This document shows positions 55,305-64,000 of a DNA stretch of 64,000 nt, one piece after another. Position 1 is the stretch's first letter. Each line of letters begins with the position of its first letter. The position numbers were made by a program, and so were the translations under genes. The notes beneath the pieces are model-generated. The model had not been told where the DNA came from, did no database searches, and saw only the letters and a list, made by a program, of their open reading frames with translations. The stretch spans positions 62,001-126,000 of the forward strand of contig NZ_PIPT01000005.1 in NCBI RefSeq assembly GCF_003987395.1, given 5' to 3'. Origin of the DNA: Pseudidiomarina aquimaris. GTDB taxonomy: Bacteria; Pseudomonadota; Gammaproteobacteria; Enterobacterales; Alteromonadaceae.

Positions 55305-55687
55305 ATTTTGATTGATTCCAATTCGGCAAGGGTTTTGCCATGCGGCTGCGGCGCACGAGTAGCTGGGTCGATGTGGACAAAAACAATATCATCAGCAACA
55401 CAAATATTTTGTTTGGTTTGCTTATTGCGCACCACACAGGTCAAGGTTACCGAAGTACGACCCGCTTTTTTCACGCCCAGACCAAATTCAACCACGTCGC
55501 CTTGATAGGCTGACGTCTCAAAACTAATAGCGCCAATATGCTTTGTCACTAAGCTTTTTGCGTCTAACTGACAGGCCGCAAAAATATAGGCTTCTTCGTC
55601 AATCCATTCGAGAATACGGCCACCGAATAGGGAGCCAGCAAAGTTTAAGTCATTAGGCATGACCAAACGGCGAGATAAAAAGCGCAT
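55289..55687 (-). CDS. yciA: YciA-type acyl-CoA thioesterase
   Basis: 132 aa hotdog domain. MPNDLNFAGSLFGGRILEWID contains the catalytic Asn/Asp region and GGxxxxxxD signature of YciA/BACH enzymes; SFETSAYQGDVV and VRNKQ follow. Hydrolyses acyl-CoAs of varied length. GGAGA before the ATG. 41 bp after the DPP-IV gene on the same strand. Confidence 0.92.
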   Translation of the reverse strand: MRFLSRRLVMPNDLNFAGSLFGGRILEWIDEEAYIFAACQLDAKSLVTKHIGAISFETSAYQGDVVEFGLGVKKAGRTSVTLTCVVRNKQTKQNICVADDIVFVHIDPATRAPQPHGKTLAELESIKIETPE

Positions 55688-55728
55688 CAGTTTCTCTCCT
55701 TGAGGATGTTTGATGCGCTCAGTATATC

Positions 55729-57987
55729 TTATTGTAGGTGACGGGCAAAAAAGTCTGCGATCAAGTTGTAGCGATGGATGGACGTTTCACGGCCACGCAG
55801 ACCGTGTTGCTTACCCGGATAGGCCATAAGTTCAAACGGCAACATCGCCTGCTGCAACGCATAAGTGAGTTTAGCCGTATGGGTATAGAGCACGTTGTCG
55901 TCGGCCATCCCATGGTAGATCAGCAAAGGTTGCTTTAACTGTTCGGCATAGGTGAGTACGTCGGCGTCGCGGTACCCCTCAGGGTTATCTTGCGGAGTTC
56001 CCATGTAGCGTTCGGTGTAGTGGGTATCGTACAGTCGCCAGTCGGTCACCGGTGCGCCGGCTACCGCCGCACTGAAATGTTCGGGCGCGCGCAGGATCAA
56101 GTGCAGCGCCATGTAACCACCGTAGCTATGGCCAAATACGCCTATTTTATCGTCGGCGACATAGGGCAAGCTGCGCAGGAACTCGACTCCTTTGATTTGG
56201 TCGGTCACTTCGGCCTGTGCCAAGTTTCGGTAGATGACTTGTTCGAATGCTTTACCGCGGTTGCCGCTGCCACGATTGTCCAGTTGGAAAACGACATAGC
56301 CTTGTTGGGCAAGATATTGACTGAAGTAATCTCCCCAGCTATTCGTCACTCTTTGTGCACGCGGGCCACCATAAACCATGACGATCACCGGGTAGCGTTG
56401 GTTATCCACCATAACCGCTGGTTTCGTGAGTTTGTAGTGGAGCACTTGCTCATCTGCTGCCGTTAAGGTGCCGAATTCAGGATACGACCAACTGGCTAAA
56501 TAGGGCGCCAGCGGATGTGCAGCGTCGACGTCATTTTGGTGCAACCATGCAATGCGTTCGCCGGTAGGGCCGTGCAAGCTGACCTGTGGCGGCTGGGTGC
56601 TACTTGAGAAGTAGTCAATGTAGCTACGCTGATTGGGAGCGAAGTCAACGGTATGAATGCCTTGGCGCTGAGTTAGACGCGTGGGCTGACTTGGGTTTGT
56701 CGTTGTCATACTGACACGGTAAAGATGGCGTTCGATAGGGGTTTCTTTTCGCCCCATGAAGAAAATGAAGCCGGTAGTGTCGTCGACGGCAGCCACATTA
56801 TCGACTTGCCAATCGCCGCTAGTAAGCTGGCGAATGAGGCTGCCATCGGTTCGATACAAATACAGATGTTTATAACCGCTGCGCTCTGAAGCCCAAATAA
56901 AATGGCGAGCGTCGGCAAGGAACACCAAGTCATCATGCAGATTGATCCAGGTGTTGCTATTTTCGCTGAGGACTGCGGTGGCATCTCCGCCGTTTCGTGG
57001 CTGCAGGTACAACGTAAGTAGGTGCTGATTGCGCGTCTGCCACTGATAACTGACCTTTTCGCTGTTCGGCAGCCAATTTACACGGGCAAGGTAGCCCTCG
57101 CGATGGCGGTCGTTGAGACCTAGCCAATGGGTTTCATTACTTGCACGCTGCCAAATGCCAAGGTCGACAATCGCGTTTGTCGTTCCAGTAAAAGGGTAAC
57201 GTTGTTGTACGACTTCAGTTCGATCAGCATAAACATCGGTGCGGCTTTGCACCGCAACTGGGCTCGTATCGACACGAGTATAAGCAATGCTTTGCTCATC
57301 TGGGCTCCACCAATAGCCGGTCATGCGCTTCATTTCTTCTTGCGCAACAAACTCGGCAACACCGTAATGCCGTGTCTCGGTGGCATCAGGACTGACTTGA
57401 CGCACTTGCTTGCTGGCTAAGTCGAGGATGAAAAGACGGTTATTCTCGATATAGCTGACAAAGTTACTGCGTGGCGAAAACCGCGCATCGGTGACGCTTA
57501 TCGAAGGAGTTGTGAGGGCGGTGACCTCTGCAGTTTGCGAATTGACTAAAAACAACTGCCCACTAATTGGGATGAGTAATTGTTCACCGTTGTTGGCCCA
57601 GGCGTAATCGACAATACCACTGGCGCGGATGCGCAAACGCTCACGGCGCGCTTTCTCCGCCGCCGACATCTCCGCTGGGTCGCTCACCAGTTGATTGGCC
57701 GCAACCAAAAGCCGATGTTCTTGCTGGCGCACATCGTAGACCCATAAGTCATTCACGTTGGGGTGTTCAACACTGCCGCGAAGGTAACTGACATAGTTCC
57801 CCGCTGGCGAGAATTTCAACTGACGAGGCGCTGAAGTCGTGAGATCAGGTGCAGAGAAGATCCGTTCGATGGTGAGGCGTTGCTCACCATAGTTCTCTGC
57901 GGCCGCAGTTGCCTGTGCTGCAGCAACCTGCAGCAAGGCTTGGAGGGAGAAAGTAGCGAAGAAAAACGTGTAAATCAGAGCTCGCAT
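55729..57987 (-). CDS. DPP-IV-like prolyl oligopeptidase (S9B), exported
   Basis: 752 aa. Signal peptide of about 24 residues, N-terminal eight-bladed propeller with repeated SPAGNYVSYLRG / SPRSNFVSYIEN / SPDEQSIAYTR-like units, then the alpha/beta-hydrolase domain with Ser621 in GHSYGGY, Asp in ADDNVLYTH and His in GKQHGLRG. EFVAQEEMKRMTGYWW carries the Glu pair (QEEM) that binds the peptide N-terminus in DPP-IV. Cuts X-Pro dipeptides in the periplasm or outside. Confidence 0.94.
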   Translation of the reverse strand: MRALIYTFFFATFSLQALLQVAAAQATAAAENYGEQRLTIERIFSAPDLTTSAPRQLKFSPAGNYVSYLRGSVEHPNVNDLWVYDVRQQEHRLLVAANQLVSDPAEMSAAEKARRERLRIRASGIVDYAWANNGEQLLIPISGQLFLVNSQTAEVTALTTPSISVTDARFSPRSNFVSYIENNRLFILDLASKQVRQVSPDATETRHYGVAEFVAQEEMKRMTGYWWSPDEQSIAYTRVDTSPVAVQSRTDVYADRTEVVQQRYPFTGTTNAIVDLGIWQRASNETHWLGLNDRHREGYLARVNWLPNSEKVSYQWQTRNQHLLTLYLQPRNGGDATAVLSENSNTWINLHDDLVFLADARHFIWASERSGYKHLYLYRTDGSLIRQLTSGDWQVDNVAAVDDTTGFIFFMGRKETPIERHLYRVSMTTTNPSQPTRLTQRQGIHTVDFAPNQRSYIDYFSSSTQPPQVSLHGPTGERIAWLHQNDVDAAHPLAPYLASWSYPEFGTLTAADEQVLHYKLTKPAVMVDNQRYPVIVMVYGGPRAQRVTNSWGDYFSQYLAQQGYVVFQLDNRGSGNRGKAFEQVIYRNLAQAEVTDQIKGVEFLRSLPYVADDKIGVFGHSYGGYMALHLILRAPEHFSAAVAGAPVTDWRLYDTHYTERYMGTPQDNPEGYRDADVLTYAEQLKQPLLIYHGMADDNVLYTHTAKLTYALQQAMLPFELMAYPGKQHGLRGRETSIHRYNLIADFFARHLQ

Positions 57988-58089
57988 TGCTGCTTCCTTG
58001 TGGACACTGAAATTTGCAACGAATGCACTCAGTGTACCAAAGCGGCAAGCGAGCTCGGTTAAGCTGCGATAAAGCGCAAAGGGGATGCG

Positions 58090-60288
58090 CTAGAATTCAC
58101 CTCGAAAGCCGAGACTGAAGTTGCGGCCCGCAACCGGCGCGTCATATTTCAAGAACGATGTGTGCACATACCCAAGCTTGTCGGTAATGTTCTCAGCCTT
58201 TAAATAAAGACTGACGTTATAACGCGCCAAACTTTGTGGGAAGAAGTTGACTTGTGCATTCAGTAAACCGTAGCTCGGAGTGCTCGTTTCGTTTTCAGCA
58301 ACGCGGGTTTGCTTGGCATACCAAGTGTAGCCGATGCTGCTTTCCCAGTTGCCTTGGTTGTACGTCACGTCGGCCCCAATACGCTGTGACGGAATACGTG
58401 GCAGATTACTGGTGGAGTCGAGTGTGTAGGCACGGGTATAGTCGCTAAAGGCATCGAGTCGCAAATCAGGGGTAAACTGCCAACGACCATCGATTTCGTA
58501 GCCGAACAACAGCACGTCTTCTTGATTATACTGCACCACCGGAAGACCATCGGCATGGTCATGATCGTCATGCTCATCAACGTGCTCGTCACCGTGTTCA
58601 TCATGCTCGTCGTGTTCGTGGTGGTCGAACTCGAGATCTAGACTGTTAATGCCTACTATGTTCTCGTAGATAAAATTATCGACGCGGTTGGCGAATAAGT
58701 TGATGTTGAGGTGATGGCCATTTCCTTCGAAGTGAGCGCCAACGTCAAATGAATGGGAGGTTTCTAGCTCGATAGAGCGTTCACTCGCCTCAATGGCATA
58801 CACATGCTCAGCTTCTTGATGCAGCGCATAGTTTAACCCCAACTCGTAGGTTTGCGTGGCCAAATGAGCACCGTTGGCAAAGATCTCGTTTGCCGATGGC
58901 GCACGTTGCGCAAAACTATAATTGGCATTGAACATGACCTGTGGTCGCCATTGATACGTCACACCAAAAGAGGCCGAAAGTGGATCAAAGTCATAGCTTT
59001 GTTGGCCTAACTCGACGTTCGCTGCGTCAAGTTGGACATTTTCATAGCGAATGCCGAGTTGATAGTTGAGTTTGTTTTCCCGTGTTTCTAGCAACCAGAA
59101 CAGGCCATGGCGGTCGGTTTCACTGGCGGGTGTATAAGCTTCTTCACCGAAGGCGCTTTGCTCCTGCAGGAAACCGTGATAACCAAAAGCACCGTACCAT
59201 TGGTCGGTCAGTTGATGATTGGCGGTGACACGCAGTTCATGCTGGTCATTGGTGAACGTGGTGCTGGGGCTGTCACCTTCGATCTCTTGGTGTTGATAGT
59301 CGGTGTACGCATAACGCAAGGTCAACTGCTCTACGCCTTGCCAAGGGTTTTCTAGACCTGCATGCAGTTGCCAACGGTCTTGCACCAGATCGGCGAAGGG
59401 ACCTGCTTCTTCTTCATGCGCGTGTTCGTCTTCGTGCTCACCCTCATGTTCATCTTCGTGCTCTTCTTCGCCATGATGGTGGTGACCAGGAATACCATAT
59501 TCCTGCTCTAAACGAGCATAAGATGCACCGATGTAACCGGCATCAAAAATATAGCTTAGACCTAAGGTTCCGCCTTGCGCGTCAACGAAAGAGTTTTCAA
59601 TCGTGTCCACCGTTTCACCTTCGTCATTAACGAAGCTTGGAACGCTGTAGTCATCACTGCGGCGCGAGAAGCCATCAATATGAAAGACCATTTGCCCGAG
59701 GTCGGTGCTAAGTCCCGCATTGAAATCGCGAAGATCATCAACTGTGGCGAGGTTACCGCCGAAGAAACCACGGGTGCCACCCACTAGTTCTTGGGCAATG
59801 CGTTCATCGACCACATTAACCACGCCACCGATGGCGCCACTGCCATACAACAAGGTTGCTGGTCCGCGTAAGATTTCGACTTGCTGCGCCACAGAGGTTT
59901 CGGTGGTCACCGCATGGTCAGGACTGCCGCGTGAAACGTCAGCGCTATCGAGACCGTTTTGCGTGACTTTGACTCGCGGCCCGTCCAAGCCACGAATGAT
60001 TGGACTCGAGGCGACCCGAGCGAAGTGCGTCGAGTTAATTCCTGGCTCGTTCGCAAGCGTTTCACCGAGTGTATGAGCTTGTTTCTCACGCAGCTCATCG
60101 CCACTTATCACTGAAATAGGTTGTGCTGAATTAAGCTCGGTACGCACAAGAGGTGATGCGTTAATTACGATGACTTCAGTGTTCTCGTGTTGATGCTGCG
60201 CTTCTTCATTGTCGTTTTGTGCTTGTGCATGCGCAGCGGGGGCGAGGAGTTGGGCCAATACAAGAGCCACAGGGCTATACTTCATCAT
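58090..60288 (-). CDS. znuD: ZnuD-like TonB-dependent zinc receptor with two His-rich loops
   Basis: 732 aa. Signal peptide to about residue 22, plug domain (about 38-160, PIIRGLDGPRVKVTQNGLDSADVSRGSPDHA as in ZnuD), 22-strand barrel ending in F. Two extracellular His/Glu/Asp clusters, residues 269-294 and 554-580, plus HQHE near the mature N-terminus, are made for capturing Zn2+. A near-perfect Zur box lies in its promoter. The TonB energiser is not in the window. ATG 60288; the next codon is also ATG. Confidence 0.92.
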   Translation of the reverse strand: MMKYSPVALVLAQLLAPAAHAQAQNDNEEAQHQHENTEVIVINASPLVRTELNSAQPISVISGDELREKQAHTLGETLANEPGINSTHFARVASSPIIRGLDGPRVKVTQNGLDSADVSRGSPDHAVTTETSVAQQVEILRGPATLLYGSGAIGGVVNVVDERIAQELVGGTRGFFGGNLATVDDLRDFNAGLSTDLGQMVFHIDGFSRRSDDYSVPSFVNDEGETVDTIENSFVDAQGGTLGLSYIFDAGYIGASYARLEQEYGIPGHHHHGEEEHEDEHEGEHEDEHAHEEEAGPFADLVQDRWQLHAGLENPWQGVEQLTLRYAYTDYQHQEIEGDSPSTTFTNDQHELRVTANHQLTDQWYGAFGYHGFLQEQSAFGEEAYTPASETDRHGLFWLLETRENKLNYQLGIRYENVQLDAANVELGQQSYDFDPLSASFGVTYQWRPQVMFNANYSFAQRAPSANEIFANGAHLATQTYELGLNYALHQEAEHVYAIEASERSIELETSHSFDVGAHFEGNGHHLNINLFANRVDNFIYENIVGINSLDLEFDHHEHDEHDEHGDEHVDEHDDHDHADGLPVVQYNQEDVLLFGYEIDGRWQFTPDLRLDAFSDYTRAYTLDSTSNLPRIPSQRIGADVTYNQGNWESSIGYTWYAKQTRVAENETSTPSYGLLNAQVNFFPQSLARYNVSLYLKAENITDKLGYVHTSFLKYDAPVAGRNFSLGFRGEF

Positions 60289-60319
60289 GGTCGAATCCTT
60301 GGTTGGTTATTTTGCTGGT

Positions 60320-60347
60320 ATTGTAATGTTATAACATAACAAATCAA
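60320..60347 (-). promoter_or_regulatory. Zur-box promoter of the ZnuD-like receptor
   Basis: Minus strand TTGATT (60342-60347), 16 bp, TACAAT (60320-60325). The spacer is filled by TGTTATAACATAACA (60327-60341), matching 14 of 15 positions of the gammaproteobacterial Zur core TGTTATAnTATAACA. Zn-Zur should switch the gene off when zinc is plentiful. Confidence 0.8.
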
Positions 60348-60473
60348 GATTTTCTAGTCTTTGAAACATACGATTACAAAGCTCTGCAGCAATCGCTTCT
60401 GTTCTGCCCAATGCTTCGGTACACTTGCGCCGACACAATTTTATTTTGCTTTTATCGGATAGGAATCGACGTT

Positions 60474-62108
60474 ATGGGTTTAAAAACTTGGGTGAGCGCT
60501 GCGGCGTTGACTGCGCTATTAGCGGCCTGTGGTGAGCAAGCACCGCGCGCAGAAGCTGCGGTCGTAACAGCCGACGCCAATGCATTGCAATCGCATCTCG
60601 AATTTCTTGCTAGCGATGCCCTAGAGGGTCGCGACACAGGAAGCCGTGGGCATGAAATTGCCGCTCAATATATTGCTGCGCAGTTCAAAGCGCTGAATCT
60701 TGAGCCAGCAGGTGATGATGGCACTTACTATCAGCGCATTGCGTTTCGCCGCAGCACACTCGTCGAAGGTAGTGCGGGTATGGTCGTTGATACCGGCGAC
60801 GGCTTAGTCGAACTCGAATACGGCGAAGAATTTCTGACCGGCCCAAGCTCGTATACTACGGAATCAACGGTCACTGCGCCGGTTGTTTTCGTTGGTTATG
60901 GTCTCGTTTCTGAAGAGTTTGGCCTCAATGACTACGCCAATGTCGACGTCGACGGCAAAGTGGTCATGATGGTCTCAGGTCGACCTGAGGAGTTGCCAAG
61001 TGAAGAGGGCGCTCACTTAAATAGTAGTAAGACCAAGTTTGCCGCTGAGCGCGGTGCGGTTGGCATTATTACCTTACATACCCCGATGCGTGAAGAAGTA
61101 CGCCCGTTCAAAGTGAGCGCTATGTATCAGCGTGCACCGCGCGTTACCTGGCTGAATCCGGAAGGCGAACCAAACGTAACTTATAAGAACCTTCAGGGAT
61201 CGGCCTATGTTGACTATCGCGCTGCGAAACCTTTATTCACCAATGCGGCAATCAGCATGGATGAGGTCTTTGCGCAATTAGAGAAGGGCGAGCAACCGAA
61301 GCCATTCGAGTTAAACACCAAAGTGACTTTGTCGCGTAAGTCTGCTCATGAAGAGATCTCGAGCCCTAACGTCGCGGCGGTCTTGCCTGGCTCTGATCCT
61401 GAACTTCGCAATGAATATGTGCTGTACACCGCGCATTCCGATCACATTGGTGTGACGCAAGATTTGAGTCAAGATGACCACATCAACAATGGTGCAATGG
61501 ATAATGCCAGTGGTGTAAGTGTATTGCTTGAAACTGCGCGTATGTTTGTTGAAGCCGAAGAGCAGCCGAAACGGTCGATTTTGTTTTTGTCGGTGACGGC
61601 TGAAGAACGTGGCCTATTAGGTGCAGATTATTTCGCCCATTATCCAACCGTACCGTTGCAGCAAATTGTCGCCAATGTGAACTTGGATATGCCGGTGTTG
61701 TTGTATGATTTTGCAGACATAATTGCCTTTGGTTCAACCCATTCAACATTGGGTGAATCGGTTGCTAAAGCCGCTGGTCAGTATGGCATCGAGCTGAGCG
61801 AAGACCCAATGCCAGAGCAGGCAATTTTTACCCGTTCAGATCACTATCCGTTCGTGAAAAAAGGCGTGCCGGCGGTGTTCCTGATGACTGGTTTTACTGC
61901 TAAAGGTGAAGATGAAGACGGCGGTAAAATATGGGGTGAATTCTTTGCTGAGCACTATCACCGTCCGAGTGACCAGCCAAGCTTACCGATCAATTATGAA
62001 GCTGGTGTAGTGTTCACCAATATTAACTTTGAAATTGGTAAAACCATAGCTAACGACGCACAGCGCCCGCGCTGGTTGCCGGATTCGTTCTTTGCCGATT
62101 TAGATTAA
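60474..62108 (+). CDS. M28-family aminopeptidase lipoprotein with PA domain
   Basis: 544 aa. Lipobox LAAC (Cys20), protease-associated domain (about 135-270, VVFVGYGLVSEEFGLNDYANVDVDGKVVMM), then the M28 di-zinc domain: AHSDHIG, NGAMDNASG, TAEERGLLGADYF with catalytic Glu, NLDMP and SDHYPF supply the ligands. Probably an envelope-anchored aminopeptidase that degrades peptides. AGGA nine bases upstream of ATG 60474. Confidence 0.92.
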   Translation: MGLKTWVSAAALTALLAACGEQAPRAEAAVVTADANALQSHLEFLASDALEGRDTGSRGHEIAAQYIAAQFKALNLEPAGDDGTYYQRIAFRRSTLVEGSAGMVVDTGDGLVELEYGEEFLTGPSSYTTESTVTAPVVFVGYGLVSEEFGLNDYANVDVDGKVVMMVSGRPEELPSEEGAHLNSSKTKFAAERGAVGIITLHTPMREEVRPFKVSAMYQRAPRVTWLNPEGEPNVTYKNLQGSAYVDYRAAKPLFTNAAISMDEVFAQLEKGEQPKPFELNTKVTLSRKSAHEEISSPNVAAVLPGSDPELRNEYVLYTAHSDHIGVTQDLSQDDHINNGAMDNASGVSVLLETARMFVEAEEQPKRSILFLSVTAEERGLLGADYFAHYPTVPLQQIVANVNLDMPVLLYDFADIIAFGSTHSTLGESVAKAAGQYGIELSEDPMPEQAIFTRSDHYPFVKKGVPAVFLMTGFTAKGEDEDGGKIWGEFFAEHYHRPSDQPSLPINYEAGVVFTNINFEIGKTIANDAQRPRWLPDSFFADLD

Positions 62109-62138
62109 GCTGCAAATTTAGCTAGCGAACGAAGTTGA

Positions 62139-62173
62139 AAAAAAGCGCCGTTGCGATGCACGGCGCTTTTTTT
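62139..62173. terminator. Bidirectional terminator between M28 and metalloprotease genes
   Basis: AAAAGCGCCG/CGGCGCTTTT stem (10 bp) with an inner TGC/GCA pairing, A-run before and T7 after; serves both convergent genes. Confidence 0.85.
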
Positions 62174-62188
62174 ATGTTTCATCCTAGC

Positions 62189-64000
62189 TTAAATGGGTGA
62201 GCCAGGAGGGAGTGCAGGGGCTGGCGCCAGTGGCCAAGCTTGTTGTTCAGAGAGCAAGCCTTGCAATGCTGCGACAAGGAAGCGTTGATGAGCACTCGCC
62301 GGCTGCTGTTGCCAACTGTTCAATTGATCCTGTAGGAAGGCATAAGCGGTGGCTTTGATAACTCCGCTTTGCGCTTGCTGATACAGTTCGACGATAGCGG
62401 TAAAGGCCTCAAAGGCAATGCGTTGCTCGGTGCTACTGGCAGTAACGGCATGGGCTGGTGCAATTGCTTGCTCCGCAATACTATCAAGCACATCGCGGGC
62501 ACTTGGAATGTTGCTGTCCAAACGTTGTTGCTGTGCTAAGCGCTCAAGACGCGCATTATTAAGCAATAACTGCAGGGTGAAGCGCGCCGCACTGGCCGCG
62601 ATGGTGTCGGCATCGGGCACTAAACTCGTGAAGCCGGTGAAGTTCTCTCGCGTGGCACTGCTGCCGTACGCATAGGGTAAAAGCAGTTGCTCAACTTGTT
62701 GTGGTAGCTGCAACTGCTCGGTGCTCAAAGCAGACGTGAGGATCGCCAGCGCACGTTGTTGCTGCGTAGCATTAACCGGGCGCGTTGCCACACTCGTGGC
62801 GCTGCTTGTCTTCGTTTTGACCGCATAGTCATAATGAACACCCGCAAGCATTTTCACTGCCGCTTCCAACTGATAACGGTGCAGCAAGTACATCGGAACC
62901 AATAGTGTACGGAGATCACTTACCGGAGCGCCGTTCGCAAGATTAGCCAGCCCAAATTGCTCCAGTGCGGTGCGGCGGACCGCCAGCACACGCTCAAGCT
63001 CGGTGACCGCATCACTGCCGTTGTCCCACAGGTGGGCATCTGGGTGCGCACCGCCGACCGGGCGGGCGTCGGCATCAGATATGAAGCTCAACCCAAGTTG
63101 TTTGTTCTCAGCGAGAATATCGGTGAGCGGGTCATCGCCGTAGCCATAGCGCACCACTTGCTTGTCCCACAGGCCGATGCCCTCAGCGTAGGCTCCAGCA
63201 AGGGTGATACCAGCATTGTCGGTGCTTAGGCTAATCAGTGGGTGTGGATAATCCATAACCGAGGCGCGGTCATGACTACTTGCGGCGAAATTGTGAGCGA
63301 TGCCCAACGTATGGCCGACTTCATGCGCGGAAAGTTGACGGATCCGCGCCAGTGCCATGGCCTCGATGTCAGCTTCGAGTTGCGCTTGTTGCTCGGCGGT
63401 TAGCGCTTCGGCATAGGGCGCCAACAAGCTTTGCGCAATGAGCATGTCTTGGCGTACGCGCAATGAGCCAAGGGTCACGTGGCCCTTCAGAATTTCACCG
63501 GTGCGTGGATCAATTACCGACGCGCCATAAGACCAGCCACGCGTGGCGCGATGCACCCATTGAATGACGTTGTAGCGAATATCCATCGGGTCGGCGTCTG
63601 CTGGCAACTCTTTCACTTCATAGCCTTCAGGGTGACCTGCCGCAGCAAACGCAGCTTGCCACCAGCGTGCACCATCGAGTAAGGCACTACGCACCGGCTC
63701 TGGCACTCCAGGGTCAAGATAATAAGTGATCGTTTCGCCTTCGTTTAGACGGTGCCGCGGAATATATTTGACCGCCATCGATTCACCCAAGGGCACCGCA
63801 TAATCACGGTGTTCTTCAGCCCAAAAGCCGCTCTTTGGGTGAAATTCGCGCGGCGTGTAGGCGTCGTCAGGCAAGCGAATAAAGGAATGATGCAAGTGCA
63901 GTGTTAAGTGGTCTGCGTCAGGGGCAACTTGGCGCACGTAACGCCCTTTGCCTTGCCCAGTAAAAGTGACTTTGGCCTCGAGCTCGGTATTGTCAACGAA
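62189..64000 (-). CDS. Zinc-dependent metalloprotease (DUF4953/DUF5117-type), 5' truncated
   Basis: The reading frame is open to the right window edge, so the N-terminus is missing; the GTG at 63937 is an internal Val. About 603 residues are visible. HEVGHTLGIAHNF is a metzincin HExxHxxGxxH zinc site, followed by SVMDYP with the Met-turn Met, as in the large exported DUF4953 metalloproteases of this order. The C-terminal 300 residues are helical and Ala/Gln-rich. Convergent with the M28 peptidase gene. Confidence 0.88.
   Translation of the reverse strand, partial: FVDNTELEAKVTFTGQGKGRYVRQVAPDADHLTLHLHHSFIRLPDDAYTPREFHPKSGFWAEEHRDYAVPLGESMAVKYIPRHRLNEGETITYYLDPGVPEPVRSALLDGARWWQAAFAAAGHPEGYEVKELPADADPMDIRYNVIQWVHRATRGWSYGASVIDPRTGEILKGHVTLGSLRVRQDMLIAQSLLAPYAEALTAEQQAQLEADIEAMALARIRQLSAHEVGHTLGIAHNFAASSHDRASVMDYPHPLISLSTDNAGITLAGAYAEGIGLWDKQVVRYGYGDDPLTDILAENKQLGLSFISDADARPVGGAHPDAHLWDNGSDAVTELERVLAVRRTALEQFGLANLANGAPVSDLRTLLVPMYLLHRYQLEAAVKMLAGVHYDYAVKTKTSSATSVATRPVNATQQQRALAILTSALSTEQLQLPQQVEQLLLPYAYGSSATRENFTGFTSLVPDADTIAASAARFTLQLLLNNARLERLAQQQRLDSNIPSARDVLDSIAEQAIAPAHAVTASSTEQRIAFEAFTAIVELYQQAQSGVIKATAYAFLQDQLNSWQQQPASAHQRFLVAALQGLLSEQQAWPLAPAPALPPGSPI

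Noticed and set aside
58500..59490. His-rich stretches as frameshift or low-complexity artefacts
   Set aside because: The barrel frame is intact on both sides and the arrays sit at loop positions as in known ZnuD receptors.
63937..64000. Start of the metalloprotease at 63937
   Set aside because: The frame stays open to the window edge and the codon is GTG within a continuing protein, so it is a truncated gene.

Overview
The window is a chromosomal segment of a marine or halophilic gammaproteobacterium of the Alteromonadales type. The best guess is an Idiomarina/Pseudidiomarina-like genus, judged from gene content and protein style and not tested by alignment. Supporting signs are the ruvB-ybgC-tolQRAB-pal-cpoB order, a complete Na+-translocating NADH:quinone reductase (nqrABCDEF-apbE-nqrM), several sodium-coupled transporters, FabV as enoyl reductase, MiaE, and many secreted peptidases (DPP-IV-like S9, M28, M17, gamma-glutamyltransferase, a HEXXH metalloprotease) without sugar catabolism genes. 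Coding density is high, most genes are housekeeping, and no prophage, integrase, insertion sequence or CRISPR array was seen.

Layout. 1-6.4 kb: the 3' part of ruvB, a gap of about 500 bp with a dispersed palindromic repeat and a candidate minus-strand small RNA, then the Tol-Pal envelope operon. 6.5-7.8 kb: two identical tRNA-Lys genes and nadA. 7.8-13.4 kb: a minus-strand run with an epimerase-like protein, a ZIP metal transporter, an HTH regulator plus small membrane protein under a palindromic operator, a metallo-beta-lactamase-fold lipoprotein, a gamma-glutamyltransferase and a cytochrome c. 13.4-14 kb: tandem GC-rich repeats, tRNA-Ser(GGA) and a second copy of the dispersed repeat. 14-24.5 kb: prpE, mscS, a bacterioferritin pair with bfd, a CaCA antiporter, a ZntB/CorA transporter and the fbpABC ferric transporter. 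24.5-28.7 kb: a CPA1 antiporter, a lipoprotein, a BolA-like gene and fabV.

28.7-36.1 kb: the nqr operon with its maturation genes. An intrinsic-terminator-like hairpin lies inside the apbE signal-peptide codons. 36.1-38.3 kb: a three-part fusion (NifS-like desulfurase, degenerate metallo-beta-lactamase-like region, rhodanese), the most unusual protein in the window. 38.3-42.7 kb: a BNR-repeat protein, copA-csoR with a copper-type operator, and yciK. 43-49.9 kb: a VolA-like surface lipase, sohB, smrA, a lipoprotein, a DAACS symporter and a Yip1-family protein. 50.2-55.7 kb: miaE, lpxH, ppiB, cysS, an M17 aminopeptidase and yciA. 55.7-64 kb: a DPP-IV-like peptidase, a Zur-box-controlled ZnuD-like receptor with two His-rich loops, an M28 peptidase, and the 3' part of a metalloprotease that runs off the window.

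Two themes connect the genes. Sodium bioenergetics: Na+-NQR makes the gradient that the antiporters and the DAACS symporter use or adjust. Metal homeostasis: ZIP, Bfr/Bfd, FbpABC, ZntB-like, CopA/CsoR and ZnuD, with recognisable Fur-, Zur- and CsoR-type sites seated in the promoters.
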